Shown: positions 45,473 through 55,357, counted from the stretch's first letter. The stretch: DNA of 64,000 bases from G001797105 sp964528155 (GCA_964528155.1 CAZGRL010000007.1:23781-87780); one strand, 5' to 3'. Notes: generated by a model from the sequence alone, not told the origin. Numbers and translations: made by a program.

Positions 45473-47536
45473 GTGCCCGTTGTTTACCCATTCACCGCCC
45501 TTGTCGGTCAAGAACGCATGTGTCGTGCGCTGATTCTGAACGCGATCAACCCGCGTATCGGGGGCGTGTTGATTCGCGGAGAGCGTGGCACGGCGAAGTC
45601 GACGGCCGCCCGAGGGCTGGCAGCCTTGCTGCCTGAGGTCAAAGTCGTCGCCGACTGCCGTTTTGGCTGCGACCCCAACCAGCCGACGACCTGGTGCACA
45701 GAGTGCCGCGAGCGGGCTGCCCGCAACGAGGTCCTTCCCGTGCAGATGCGCCGGACCTCGTTCGTCGATCTGCCGGTATCGGCTACCGAGGATCGAGTGG
45801 TGGGCACGCTGGACATCGAGCGTGCAATCAAGGAAGGGGAACGGCATTTCGAGCCCGGAGTCCTGGCCTCAGCCAATCGCGGTCTGCTCTATATCGATGA
45901 AGTCAACCTGTTGGATGATCACGTCGTCGATCTGTTGCTGGATTCAGCCGCGCTGGGAATGAACTTTGTGGAACGCGAAGGGATCTCCTTCAGCCACCCA
46001 GCCCGCTACATCCTGGTCGGCACGATGAACCCCGAGGAAGGCGATCTTCGGCCTCAGTTGCTCGACCGGTTCGCCCTGTCGGTCGAAATTCACGGACTGC
46101 AGGATCCGCGCGACCGGGTTGCCATCATGGAGCGAAATCTGGCATTTGAAGCCGACCCGGTCGGGTTCCGCGAGCATTGGCTGGGCAGGGAGGAGGCGCT
46201 CTCGGGCGAAATCTCCCGCGCCCGCGAATCGGTCGATCGAGTGACGTACTCCAAGCGCGACCTGCTTTCGATCGCTGCGTTGACTTCTTCCCTCCAGGTC
46301 GACGGCCACCGGGCCGACCTTGTGATCCTGAAGGCCGCACGGGCGCATGCAGCCTACGAAGGCCGCAGCGCCATCACCGAACTGGATATCGCCCTGGCGG
46401 CCGAGCTCGCCCTGCCGCACCGCCTACGCCGTGGGCCCTTCCAGCAGGTCGACGTCAATCTGGAAGATCTTCAGGCCCGCATCGAACAGGTTCAGTCGCA
46501 GGTGAACGGAGGCGAGAGCGAGGAAGACACGCCCTCGGAAGACGAGCCGGAGGCGAAAAAAAAAAGACGCCAGCAGGGCGTAGCCCGGGAGGTTTCTGAA
46601 GACAAGAAGGAAGTCGGCCAGGCCGAGCCTACTCTGCAGACCCCGCCCGAATCGCTCGAAGCCCGCTGGTGGGAAGGGGGGGACAAGGTCAAGACCGGTG
46701 AATCCTTCGCCCCTCGTCGGATTGGCGGCTCGCTCGATCGCCTCACGCGGCACACCCCAGGGCGAAGGACGCTCTCCAGGACAACGCGCAAACGCGGTCG
46801 CTACATCATGGCCAGGCCGGCGACCGGCAAGGTCGACGACATCGCCTTTGACGCGACCCTGCGCGCTGCCGCGCCGCACCAGGTGGAGCGGGCCGAGCAA
46901 CGGGAGAAGGTCGCCTTCGCCATCGAGCCCTCCGATCTTCAACGAAAGGTTCGCGTCCGCCGGTCGGCGAATCTGATCCTGTTCGTGGTCGACGCCTCAT
47001 GGTCGATGGCGGTCGCCGAGCGAATGTCGGCGACGAAAGGGGCAATCCTGTCGCTCCTCACCGACGCTTATCAGCGGCGTGATCGTGTCGGATTGGTTGT
47101 GTTTCAAAAGGATCGTGCGCTATTGATCTTGCCTCCGACAAACTCGGTCCAGCTTGCCCAACGCGCGCTGGCCGACATACCGGTGGGTGGTAAGACGCCT
47201 CTATCCGCCGGTCTGTCCCTCGCACTCGAAGTCTTTCTCCAAGAAAAGACGACCCACCCGGACGTCCTACCGCTGATGCTGCTCCTGACCGACGGCGCCG
47301 GAAATGTATCCACCGGCAACCTCCCGCCTTTGGAGGAATCGCTCCTCGTCGCCGATCAGATCCGTGAGGCGGAGATTCGATCCGTGGTCATCAACATGGA
47401 GCATGCCGCCTTCGATCAGGGTCTGGCCAAGCGACTCGCCGAGAGGCTGAACGCGCCGTGCTACACGCTTCAGGAACTGAAAGCGGAGAGCCTGTACCGC
47501 ACTGTTCGCCAGGAGATCGACACGGGCGCGGCCTGA
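45473..47536 (+). CDS. Magnesium/cobalt chelatase-type AAA ATPase with VWA domain (BchI-BchD fusion type)
   Basis: GTG at 45473 after GGAGG; 687 aa. N-terminal AAA+ BchI-like module: FTALVGQERMCRALILNAIN, Walker A GERGTAKSTAARGL, LLYIDEVNLLDDHVVDLLL, LVGTMNPEEGDLRPQLLDRF. An acidic then basic linker (EDEPEAKKKRRQQG) follows, then a VWA domain with MIDAS motif VVDASWSMAVAERM and GGKTPLSAGL. Such fusions are the ATPase/VWA parts of chelatases inserting Mg or Co into tetrapyrroles. No ChlH/CobN large subunit or chlorophyll gene is nearby, so the metal and partner are open. Confidence 0.9.
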   Translation: MPVVYPFTALVGQERMCRALILNAINPRIGGVLIRGERGTAKSTAARGLAALLPEVKVVADCRFGCDPNQPTTWCTECRERAARNEVLPVQMRRTSFVDLPVSATEDRVVGTLDIERAIKEGERHFEPGVLASANRGLLYIDEVNLLDDHVVDLLLDSAALGMNFVEREGISFSHPARYILVGTMNPEEGDLRPQLLDRFALSVEIHGLQDPRDRVAIMERNLAFEADPVGFREHWLGREEALSGEISRARESVDRVTYSKRDLLSIAALTSSLQVDGHRADLVILKAARAHAAYEGRSAITELDIALAAELALPHRLRRGPFQQVDVNLEDLQARIEQVQSQVNGGESEEDTPSEDEPEAKKKRRQQGVAREVSEDKKEVGQAEPTLQTPPESLEARWWEGGDKVKTGESFAPRRIGGSLDRLTRHTPGRRTLSRTTRKRGRYIMARPATGKVDDIAFDATLRAAAPHQVERAEQREKVAFAIEPSDLQRKVRVRRSANLILFVVDASWSMAVAERMSATKGAILSLLTDAYQRRDRVGLVVFQKDRALLILPPTNSVQLAQRALADIPVGGKTPLSAGLSLALEVFLQEKTTHPDVLPLMLLLTDGAGNVSTGNLPPLEESLLVADQIREAEIRSVVINMEHAAFDQGLAKRLAERLNAPCYTLQELKAESLYRTVRQEIDTGAA

Positions 47537-47620
47537 GATCGCCCGGACCTGACCCCAGTCAAGAACAATGAGCTAATCCGAAAGTCCGTGGGATTGGGTC
47601 CTACGACGGCAGGAGGCGTC

Positions 47621-48025
47621 ATGGCACAACCGCTTTCTTTCCAGGCAGAGTTGGATGATTCAGTCGAAGTTGCCGAGAAGCGTGTTACGCAGGAATTGCG
47701 AGCCGAGGGCTTCGGCGTTCTCACCAGGATCGACGTCAAGACAACCTTCACGGAGAAGCTCGGCGAGGATTTCCGGCCGTACGTGATTCTAGGCGCGTGC
47801 AATCCTACATTGGCTCACCGCGCCCTGTCAGGCAACCCTGAAATCGGACTGCTCTTGCCGTGCAACGTCGTCGTCGAGGAGCACGGCCAGGGAAGTCGCG
47901 TTTCCATCATCAATCCCGAGACGATGATGAGCGTGGGCGATCTTTCCACGGATGCACTTGCGTGCGACGTCGCCTCGGAGGCGCGCGCCAAGTTGGAGCG
48001 GGTGACGGCAGCGCTCAAGAGGTAA
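47621..48025 (+). CDS. DUF302 family protein
   Basis: ATG at 47621 with AGGAGG upstream; 134 aa. DUF302 features: AEKRVTQELRAEGFGVLTRI, VKTTFTEKLGEDFRPYVILG, ACNPTLAHRALSGNPEIGLL and LPCNVVVEE. A small cytosolic fold of unknown biochemical role, often near redox or heavy-metal genes. Lies 84 nt after the chelatase gene. Confidence 0.92.
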   Translation: MAQPLSFQAELDDSVEVAEKRVTQELRAEGFGVLTRIDVKTTFTEKLGEDFRPYVILGACNPTLAHRALSGNPEIGLLLPCNVVVEEHGQGSRVSIINPETMMSVGDLSTDALACDVASEARAKLERVTAALKR

Positions 48026-48094
48026 CGACGAGGGACACCCCAAATTGTCAGCGGAAGAAAGGGCTAGTTTCCGGCGGCGCCGTTCAATGAGGGA

Positions 48095-49336
48095 TCATGG
48101 CCGCCGGCCCAGTTTGCGGGCCAATCTCTGAAGACGGTGCTCGATCTCGGCCGTCGTGTGATCCTTGCGCCAGTCCGCCGGCCAACGGTCCAGGCAAGTA
48201 AGACCGGCTTCGGCCCATACGATCGCTTCCTCGAGATCGCCGGCCTCCCACTCATAGTACTTGGCTAGTTCGATACAAGGTTGCGGGTCGGCTGGTGCCA
48301 GTTCGTGCCACGCCTGCCACCCTGAGAGTGCCTCGCCCCTTCGGCCACGTCGCTTCAGATGAGCCCCGTAGCGGCGCAGGGCCTCGAGCTTGATGGCGCG
48401 CTCATTCGCCGAGACGGCCGCCTGCCAGGCCGACTCTGCCTCGCCAGTCCGCCCGCTTGTTTGGTGCCAGACAGCCAGCCCCAAGGCCTCGGCGGCTGAA
48501 AGGCCTGCCGGATCCTGCAAGCGATGACGGTCAAGAATCAGGCTGGTGAGGCCGACGAGTGAAAGGATGTCTATGGCGTTGTGGTAAAGCACCCGCGCCA
48601 TATCGGAAGCATCCCCCGTTCTAAGATAGTCCAGATACATCGCCGGGATGAGGGACCCCGGAATGTCTTCCTGCGAACGGGAGACACCAAGGACCTCGCG
48701 TTCGATGGTTCCGAGAGAGCAGTCCGGCAGGCTGCGGCGCCACAGGCGTCTGGCAGGGTGAAGTAGGTCGAGCTGAGGCCAGCCCGTGAGCGGCCAGTCT
48801 TGCCGCAGCCCCACCCGGTAGCGCATCTCAAGAAGTGGAACATCGAAGGCTTGACCATTGAACGTCACGAACCCCTGGATCGCCTCGAGGTCGTCCTGGA
48901 GGGCGGAGAGCATCCCCGGTTCCTCCGACGGGTCCCGCAAGAAATATTGCCGCAGACGGAAGGTATCCCCTTCAAACGTCCCAACCCCCACCAGGAAGAC
49001 AAGCGTGCCGGCTCCGCCGGCCAACCCGGTCGTCTCCGTGTCCAGAAACGCCATCCGCTCGAAGCTGGCGCCCGCCAACTTTGGCTGGCGCACGACCTCG
49101 GCCGCAAGGACCGACTCGTAGTCGAGGACGCTAGCCAGGGCCGATGACCCGTGTACATGGTCGAGGGAATAGGGAGTGTCGATGCGGAAGGCGGCGCCGT
49201 AGGGCGTGCTCAACTCGTCGCCGGGCGGTAGGCCGATAGGACCGGACTGCCTGGCGACGGGTCGGGCTCTTGAGGTTTTCGGCTTCTGGCGGCCAAGCCG
49301 GCTCAACCTGCGACGAAGGTCTGCCGCATCACTCAT
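48095..49336 (-). CDS. YprB-like DEDD exonuclease with TPR tail
   Basis: ATG at 49336 is the best of several starts (413 aa), though its ribosome site is weak. RNase H-like fold: FLDTETTGLAGGAGTLVFL gives D and E of the DEDD set, FVTFNGQAFDVPLLEMR the third Asp, and YHNAIDILSLVGL the fourth. The last ~130 residues are TPR-like helices. Members are predicted 3'-5' exonucleases; YprB itself is uncharacterised. Transcribed toward the DUF302 gene. Confidence 0.85.
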   Translation of the reverse strand: MSDAADLRRRLSRLGRQKPKTSRARPVARQSGPIGLPPGDELSTPYGAAFRIDTPYSLDHVHGSSALASVLDYESVLAAEVVRQPKLAGASFERMAFLDTETTGLAGGAGTLVFLVGVGTFEGDTFRLRQYFLRDPSEEPGMLSALQDDLEAIQGFVTFNGQAFDVPLLEMRYRVGLRQDWPLTGWPQLDLLHPARRLWRRSLPDCSLGTIEREVLGVSRSQEDIPGSLIPAMYLDYLRTGDASDMARVLYHNAIDILSLVGLTSLILDRHRLQDPAGLSAAEALGLAVWHQTSGRTGEAESAWQAAVSANERAIKLEALRRYGAHLKRRGRRGEALSGWQAWHELAPADPQPCIELAKYYEWEAGDLEEAIVWAEAGLTCLDRWPADWRKDHTTAEIEHRLQRLARKLGRRP

Positions 49337-49514
49337 TGGTAGCTCGTCCACTTGCATCGAGGGCAGGAGTGGGATCAGACAGGCGTGACACGTCCTCGCC
49401 TCTGCCCCTGTGAGAAACGTCACATATCGGGAATGACTTTCGGCAATAGGAACTGTCCCGACGGGCGGCTATTATAGCGCGCGGAGACGAGAGAAGGGGA
49501 AACCCTACGCTCAT
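49329..49514 (-). CDS. Possible leader ORF overlapping the exonuclease start
   Basis: ATG at 49514 follows AAAGGAGGAG at ideal spacing and opens a 61-codon frame ending in TGA that overlaps the exonuclease ATG. The sequence (SVGFPLLSSPRAIIAARRDS) resembles no family. The ribosome site is far better than that of the exonuclease, so translation might couple. A TATAAT (minus, 49471-49476) lies inside it, which argues the other way. Confidence 0.3.
   Translation of the reverse strand: MSVGFPLLSSPRAIIAARRDSSYCRKSFPICDVSHRGRGEDVSRLSDPTPALDASGRATNE
49409..49424. promoter_or_regulatory. CRP-family-like palindrome
   Basis: TGTGAGAAACGTCACA is an exact TGTGA-N6-TCACA, the CRP consensus core. It is 73 nt upstream of the exonuclease ATG and downstream of the TATAAT at 49471-49476. 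A chance match is possible in 64 kb. Confidence 0.35.
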
Positions 49515-49537
49515 CGCTGTCTCCTCCTTTGGCGAAA

Positions 49538-49577
49538 GCCTCCGCCGGGTTACCCCCCTCACCGCCCCGGCGGAGGC
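49538..49577 (-). terminator. Terminator of the receiver-GAF-PAS kinase gene
   Basis: GCCTCCGCCGGG (49538-49549), 16-nt loop, exact complement (49566-49577). It lies downstream (minus strand) of the kinase gene and upstream of the exonuclease. The rest of 49578-49819 shows nothing recognisable. Confidence 0.6.
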
Positions 49578-49819
49578 ATCTTTAACCCACCAGCCACCCA
49601 GCCGGCGCCGCGATCATGCGGCGCTCTTCCATTTTCCAGCGGTCCTGCCAGACCTTTGTGGCATGGCCCAGGTCAGCCTGGCCAGACCGCACGCTGGGTG
49701 AAGAGAGCTTCCCAGGCTGGCGGCCACTGACCAGAGATGGACCGCCCGGGCGACCGCAGGCGGCCGGAAATACAGAGACCACCTTCCTGGCCGCCAACGC
49801 TTGCGTTCGAAAGTCGATT

Positions 49820-51739
49820 TCAGGCCAGCGCTGAGGGAAGTACGATGGTGAAAGTCGTTCCTTCACCCTGCCGGGAGGTCACCCAGATTCGTCCATTGTG
49901 GCTGTCGACGATCGATTTGACGATGGAGAGTCCCAACCCGGTGCCGGGAGTGTCATCGGGGATATTGCTCGCGCGGAAGAACTTGTCAAACAGATATGGC
50001 TGATCGGCCGGCGGGATCCCTAGTCCTGTATCACGGACACGCAGGATCACCTGGTCTCCTTCGGAGCTGACGTCGACGAAGACGGTTCCCCCTTCCGGCG
50101 TGTACTTGATGGCGTTCTCGATCAAGTTCCCGATCATCTGTCGCAGCCGGATCGGATCACCGGTCACCATGGGCAGTTCTTCCGGCAGCGAGGCGACGAG
50201 ATCCACGCCTTCCTTGTCGGCCGCGGCGCGCAGACCCTCGACGGCGTACTTAGCCAGGACAGTGATCGGTGTAGTCTCTTTGGTGGTGTCCAGGCCAGCT
50301 TCGATCCTTCCCAGATCCAACAAATCCGTCACAAGTGTCGTGATCTGTCCAACGCTCATCTGCACGCGCTCGATGAAATCCTTCTGTCGCTCGTTGAGCT
50401 CCCCGGCGCGTTCCACCAACTCGACATAGCCCAATATCGCCGTCAGCGGAGACCGAAGATCATGTGAGACTGTGGTCACGAACTCCGACTTGATCCGATC
50501 CAGATCCTTGAGATGGGTGATGTCGTGCATCACGATCGTCTGGCCGACATGAGGGATGGGAGTGCGCTGGGCGTTGAAAGTTCTCCCGTCTTCGAGCTCG
50601 ATCTCCTCGCGGCGAGGCAAGTTTCCGGGTGCGCGTATCAAGCCAAGCAGTCGAGGATCCTCGATGGCCTCGACGATCGATCGACCGATGTGATCGCCGT
50701 TGACGTGGAACGCCTCGCGCGCGGCCTGATTGATCAGCAGCAGACGATTCTCCAGGTCGAGTACGATGACGGCGTTCTCGGTCCCGGTCAGAACCGTCTC
50801 AAGCTTGCGCCGTTCGGCTTCGGACCGATTGTAGAGTTGAGCGTTCTCGATGGCGATGGCGGCGTAGTCTGCCATCGCCATGATCACAATGAGGTCTTCA
50901 CGCGTCAGGCTCCGGCCGGCCTTTCGGTTGTCGACACCGAGTACTCCGATCACCCGGCCGCGGACGCGCAGCGGAACATAGAGAAGGGAATGCACCAGAT
51001 AGGAAGTTTTGATCTTCTGCGGCGCACCCTCATCGAGCATGACCGGCTCGCCGCTGGATATCACCTGACCGGCGAGCGAGTCCTGAACATGAAGACGGAA
51101 TGTGTGGACGAATTCCTCGTCGAAGTTCTTCGAAGCTCGCATGTAAAGCTCACCGCTGTCTTCGTCGAGCAGCAGCAGACTTCCCTCTTCGGCCTCCGTC
51201 AGGCTGACAGCGGCCTCGACGACCGCGGTCAGCACTTGATCCAGGTCGAGCATGGCCGTCACAGTTCGGCCGATGCCGGCCAGGGTCTCGAGCTCCTGCA
51301 GCCGCCGAGCCAGGATCTCGGCATTGGCCAGCGCTTCGCTCTGAGCCTGGATCAGGGTCTGCCAGCGACGACCTTCGACCAGCGCCCGACCGACGGCAGC
51401 CAGCAGATGTTCGGCTTCGAATGGCTTCGTCAGATAATCCACCGCCCCGGCCCGCAGAGCATCCACGGCCAGGCTCTCCGATCCGTCGGCGGTGATCAAG
51501 ATGACGGGGACCTGTGGCATCTCCTGCCGCAGGCGGCGAATGAGATCAATCCCGGTCAACCCGGGCATTTGATTATCGGCGATGACGAGGTGAGGCTCGG
51601 TCTCTTTAGCGAGGGTAAATGCCGACATGCCATCGCCGACCGAACGGACGATGTAGCCGGCAGGCGTCAAGACCGACTCGTCTAGGAAGCGACAAATCTC
51701 GGGGCTGTCATCGACGACAAGAATCCGTGTCTCGGACAT
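49820..51739 (-). CDS. Receiver-GAF-PAS histidine kinase
   Basis: 639 aa. N-terminal receiver with LVVDDSPEICRFLDE, phosphoacceptor in LVIADNQMPGLTG and TKPFEAEHLLAA; GAF domain (~150-310); PAS-like domain (LETVLTGTENAVIVLDLENR); kinase with H in VSHDLRSPLTAILGYVELV, NLIENAIKYTPEGG, VRDTGLGIPPADQ and GTGLGLSIVKSIV. No membrane segment, so a cytosolic sensor that receives phosphate or a signal at both ends. Next to it (minus strand, upstream) is a receiver-GAF protein with similar domains; the two may form a phosphorelay. Confidence 0.92.
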   Translation of the reverse strand: MSETRILVVDDSPEICRFLDESVLTPAGYIVRSVGDGMSAFTLAKETEPHLVIADNQMPGLTGIDLIRRLRQEMPQVPVILITADGSESLAVDALRAGAVDYLTKPFEAEHLLAAVGRALVEGRRWQTLIQAQSEALANAEILARRLQELETLAGIGRTVTAMLDLDQVLTAVVEAAVSLTEAEEGSLLLLDEDSGELYMRASKNFDEEFVHTFRLHVQDSLAGQVISSGEPVMLDEGAPQKIKTSYLVHSLLYVPLRVRGRVIGVLGVDNRKAGRSLTREDLIVIMAMADYAAIAIENAQLYNRSEAERRKLETVLTGTENAVIVLDLENRLLLINQAAREAFHVNGDHIGRSIVEAIEDPRLLGLIRAPGNLPRREEIELEDGRTFNAQRTPIPHVGQTIVMHDITHLKDLDRIKSEFVTTVSHDLRSPLTAILGYVELVERAGELNERQKDFIERVQMSVGQITTLVTDLLDLGRIEAGLDTTKETTPITVLAKYAVEGLRAAADKEGVDLVASLPEELPMVTGDPIRLRQMIGNLIENAIKYTPEGGTVFVDVSSEGDQVILRVRDTGLGIPPADQPYLFDKFFRASNIPDDTPGTGLGLSIVKSIVDSHNGRIWVTSRQGEGTTFTIVLPSALA

Positions 51740-51815
51740 CCGCTCCAGTCCGCAACGATCCTAGCATGTGGGCCGATTTCCCGGTATGGTACTCCCGTCG
51801 GCCCAGGTTCGGCGT

Positions 51816-53016
51816 TCAAGCGGAGGCAGTCGGTTCGGAGCGGTTCTTGTCGTCGTAGCGTTCGAGTATTTCGGCGAGCTGGCGAGCGATCGTGCGGATC
51901 TCCTGGCGGATCCTCCCCAGCCCCTCTTGCAGGCTCGAACCGGGGTGCATTTCCATCAGGCGGCCGACTTCCTCCTGCAGGGCCTGCAATTGCGGGGTTG
52001 CGCCGGCGAGCCCCTGCATGCGATTCTGGATCCCGACCTGGGCTTCATCGACGACCTCTTGCAGTCGTCGTGCCCGTGCCTCAAGGGCCTGAAACAGGCG
52101 CGCGTTTACCAGCGAAATCGAGGCGTAGTCGGCCACAGCTTCGAGCATCGCCTGATCCCGCTCGCTGAAGGGGCGGGCGTCCTTTCTTGAGACGCAGATA
52201 ACCCCGATCGGCTGATCCCTGACCCGGATGGGGGCGATCATGGCAGCCCGGCCGACCTTGGCCAGCTTGAATTGGGCCAACCCCTCACCGTGGATGCTCA
52301 ACGCCTCACCCGAGATCATCACCAGGGAGCTGATACCATCGTCCCACGGCCGATGCATACTGGCGGCGAAGGGAGGTGGCAGGTTGTGTTGGGCGCGCAG
52401 GATGAGCTTGTCAGAGCTGTCTTCCTTCAGGAGGACCCACCCCATATCGGCCTCGGTAACATATAGGCTGCCCTCCATGAGCTTGGCGAAAAGGGCAGCC
52501 TGGTTCGTCGTCGAGGTGACAGCTTTGCCGATGCCATACAGCGTTGTGAGCTCCCGGACACGCCGCTCCAGCTGGCGATTGCTCTCGGCCAGTTGTTCGG
52601 CCAGCTGCTGGCGCTCGTGTCGCAATCGGATCTCGTTGATCGCCCGCTCGATCGCCGAGACGACCTCTGCCTCGCGCAATGGTTTGACGAGATAGTCGCG
52701 CGCCCCGAGTCGGAACGCCTGGATCGCATCGGCCTCCATACCTTCTCTGGCGGTGACAAGCATCGGGACTTCCATGCCCTGAGAGCGGAGCGCCACCAAG
52801 AGGTCTTTGCCACTGAGTCCGGGGAGGGTCAGGCTGGCGATGATCAGGTCCGGGGCGTAGTTGAGGGATTGCTGAATGGCCGCGCCGGCATCGTCCGCCG
52901 TCGCGACGAGGTAACCGATGGGCTCGAGGACCTGACGTGCGATCAGGTNNNNNNNNNNGGACCTCGGGGTCCTCATCGACGAGCAAAACGCGCTCACGCT
53001 GAGGCCTTGAACTCAT
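51816..53016 (-). CDS. Receiver-GAF signalling protein interrupted by an assembly gap
   Basis: Starts at ATG 53016 (MSSRPQRERVLLVDEDPEV), is cut by ten N at 52949-52958, and resumes in another frame with LIARQVLEPIGYLVATADDA. Both parts belong to one receiver domain; the frame change means the true gap is a multiple of three, not ten. The phosphoacceptor Asp is replaced: LIIASLTLPGLSG has Ser where Asp is expected, although LVKPL keeps the Lys. A GAF domain follows (~170-320) and a coiled-coil C terminus, with no kinase. Probably a partner of the adjacent kinase. Confidence 0.82.
52949..52958. other. Assembly gap (10 N)
   Basis: Scaffold gap in the receiver domain; its nominal size causes an artificial frameshift. 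Confidence 0.95.
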
Positions 53017-53098
53017 GCTGGTATCATAGCATGGAAGGCCGACCAGGGGAGGACGAGGGCCTCCGCGGCGAGAGTCGACAAGATAGGACCCGTCTGCC

Positions 53099-53127
53099 TT
53101 GATGGAATGCCGACGCCCTTTTACAAT
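53099..53127 (+). promoter_or_regulatory. Promoter of the J-domain gene
   Basis: TTGATG (53099-53104), 17-nt spacer, TACAAT (53122-53127), close ahead of the ATG at 53145. No CIRCE element is seen. Confidence 0.6.
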
Positions 53128-53144
53128 GAAATCATAGGGCTGAG

Positions 53145-54065
53145 ATGGAATACAAAGACTACTACAAGATCCTCGGTGTCTCCAGAGATGCCGATGAGAA
53201 GGAAATCAAGAAGGCCTACCGTAAGCTGGCGGTGAAGTACCATCCCGACAAGAACCCCGGCGATCATCAGGCCGAAGAACACTTCAAAGAGATCAATGAG
53301 GCGTACGAAGTCCTCGGTGATGCGACAAAACGCGCCAAGTACGACCAGCTTGGGCAGTCGTATCAGGCATGGCAGCGGATGGGCGGCCAGCCTGGAGGGT
53401 TCGATTGGTCCCAATGGATGGGAGGCGCGCCCGGCGGGGTCCGGGTGGAAGTCGGTGATCTGGGCGACCTGTTCGGAGGTGGGTTCTCCGACTTCTTCAA
53501 TGTGATCTTCGGCGGTATGCCCGGAACCGGGCAAGGGTTCGGGGAGCGCGCTTCCGGACGTGGACGCGATATCGAGCAAACGGTCACGATCAGCCTGACG
53601 GAGGCCTATTCGGGCGCCACACGAAGCCTTACCCGCAACGGCAAACGGCTGGAGGTCAAGATACCTCCAGGGGCGAACTCAGGGACCCGGGTCCGGATCT
53701 CCGGACAGGGCGAGGCCGGCCGGCGGCAGGCGGGGGATCTGTACCTCACGGTTGAGGTGGCGCCCGATCCGCGTTTTGAGCGCAAGGGGGATGATCTGTA
53801 CACCAACGTCACCGTCGATCTGCCGACGGCCGTCCTGGGCGGCGAGGCAAGTGTGGCCACGCCGGCCGGAGCGGTCGTCCTGACCATTCCCCCGGGAAGT
53901 CAACCTGAGTCGACCTTTCGCCTCAATGGCAGGGGGATGCCGCGTCTACGCAAGTCGAAGGACCACGGTGATCTGTATGCACGGCTGAAGGTCGAGATCC
54001 CGCGCGACCTGAGCAAAAGGGAAAGGGAGCTCTTTCGAGAGTTGGCGTCCCTAAGATCCAAGTGA
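53145..54065 (+). CDS. DnaJ-class chaperone without zinc finger (CbpA type)
   Basis: 306 aa. J-domain with [20 protein letters not shown] and the HPD motif in [10 protein letters not shown]; Gly/Phe-rich linker ([19 protein letters not shown]); then the two C-terminal substrate domains ([40 protein letters not shown]) without the CxxCxGxG zinc region. This is the CbpA/DnaJ2 class, a DnaK cochaperone. The HtrA protease gene follows 44 nt downstream. Confidence 0.93.
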   Translation: MEYKDYYKILGVSRDADEKEIKKAYRKLAVKYHPDKNPGDHQAEEHFKEINEAYEVLGDATKRAKYDQLGQSYQAWQRMGGQPGGFDWSQWMGGAPGGVRVEVGDLGDLFGGGFSDFFNVIFGGMPGTGQGFGERASGRGRDIEQTVTISLTEAYSGATRSLTRNGKRLEVKIPPGANSGTRVRISGQGEAGRRQAGDLYLTVEVAPDPRFERKGDDLYTNVTVDLPTAVLGGEASVATPAGAVVLTIPPGSQPESTFRLNGRGMPRLRKSKDHGDLYARLKVEIPRDLSKRERELFRELASLRSK

Positions 54066-54109
54066 AGCCGCCTCGACGGAGATGTTGAGGCTCAGAGAGG
54101 GTACACAAG

Positions 54110-55315
54110 ATGGTAAGAGTCAAGTACATGGTGGTTCCAGCTGTTGCACTGGTGATCATGAGTCTGGCCTGTTCGGTCAGTCTGCCGACGACCATCACAC
54201 TCCAGGAGACACCGACGGCCATCCAGACTTTGCCGAGCTCGCCGCCGGCGGCCGCCCCGACGATCGCCGCAAGCGTCTCGACCGCCCCCGCTCCCAGCGA
54301 CGCCGATCTGGCCGCGCTCTACGCCAAGGTCAACCCGGGGGTCGTGACGATCTGGAACTTCGCCGACCTGGGGCCCCCACACACTGACACCGTGCCCGCC
54401 GGTCAGGGGTCGGGCTTTGTCATCGACAATGACGGCCACATTATCACCAATCAGCACGTCGTAGCGGGCGCACAGGAAATCGAAATCGATTTCCCATCGG
54501 GGACTAAGGCCTGGGCAGAGCTCGTCGCCGTCGATCCCGACTCCGACCTTGCGGTACTCAAAGTCGATGTGCCTGCCGGTTCACTCACGCCCTTGCCGCT
54601 GGGTGACTCCGACCTGATCAGCGTCGGGGACCGCGTCGTTGCCATCGGCAATCCGTTCGGCCTCTCGGGCACGATGACCTCCGGAATCGTCTCGGCCTTG
54701 GGTCGAACGCTTGACTCGGAGCACGCCTCACCCGGTGGACAACCGTTCAGCGCCGGCGACATCATACAAACCGATGCCGCGATTAATCCAGGAAACTCGG
54801 GCGGGCCTCTTCTCAACCTTCAAGGTGAGGTCATCGGGGTCAACCGAGCCATCCGGACTGAGTCGTTCACGGTATCGGGGGATGCAGCCAATTCAGGCGT
54901 GGGTTTCGCCGTCCCGGTGAATATCGTACGACGCGTGGTCCCGTCACTCATTACCAACGGCACATACTCCTACCCATATCTCGGGGTATCCAGCCTGGAT
55001 CAGACACAATTGAATCTCAAGATCCTCGAACTGCTTGGGCTGCCGGGTGATGCCTCCGGCGCCTATGTAACCTGCGTCACCGCTGGTGGCCCGGCCGAAC
55101 GGGCCGGAGTTCGCGGCGCGGGCAGTTGTGATTCGGGCAATCTCACGCCCGGCGGCGATCTGATCACCGCGGTAGACGGTGTTCGTGTCCGCCACTTTGA
55201 CGACCTGTTGTCCTACTTGCTCGAGCACGCCTCCGTGGGGCAGCGGATCGTCCTTACTATTCAGCGAGGAGGTCAGCAAGTCGATATACCGGTCACGCTC
55301 GGTCCCCGACCCTAA
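54110..55315 (+). CDS. HtrA/DegP-type serine protease lipoprotein
   Basis: 401 aa. The N-terminal hydrophobic segment ends VIMSLAC, a lipobox, followed by a Thr/Pro/Ala linker, so it is anchored outside the membrane. Trypsin-like domain with triad H116 (ITNQHVV), D146 (DPDSDLAVLKV) and S230 (NPGNSGGPLLN). One PDZ domain at the C terminus (GAYVTCVTAGGPAERAGVRG, GDLITAVDGVRVRHFDDLL). Degrades misfolded envelope proteins. Probably transcribed with the J-domain gene. Confidence 0.95.
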   Translation: MVRVKYMVVPAVALVIMSLACSVSLPTTITLQETPTAIQTLPSSPPAAAPTIAASVSTAPAPSDADLAALYAKVNPGVVTIWNFADLGPPHTDTVPAGQGSGFVIDNDGHIITNQHVVAGAQEIEIDFPSGTKAWAELVAVDPDSDLAVLKVDVPAGSLTPLPLGDSDLISVGDRVVAIGNPFGLSGTMTSGIVSALGRTLDSEHASPGGQPFSAGDIIQTDAAINPGNSGGPLLNLQGEVIGVNRAIRTESFTVSGDAANSGVGFAVPVNIVRRVVPSLITNGTYSYPYLGVSSLDQTQLNLKILELLGLPGDASGAYVTCVTAGGPAERAGVRGAGSCDSGNLTPGGDLITAVDGVRVRHFDDLLSYLLEHASVGQRIVLTIQRGGQQVDIPVTLGPRP

Positions 55316-55321
55316 GACAAA

Positions 55322-55340
55322 CGCCCCGGCGTGTGGGGCG
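55322..55340 (+). terminator. Short GC hairpin between HtrA and eRF1-like genes
   Basis: CGCCCC, 7-nt loop, GGGGCG; ends just before the ribosome site of the next gene, so it is weak as a terminator and may be a leader structure. Confidence 0.35.
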
Positions 55341-55357
55341 ATCCCCGGAGGTCGCCC

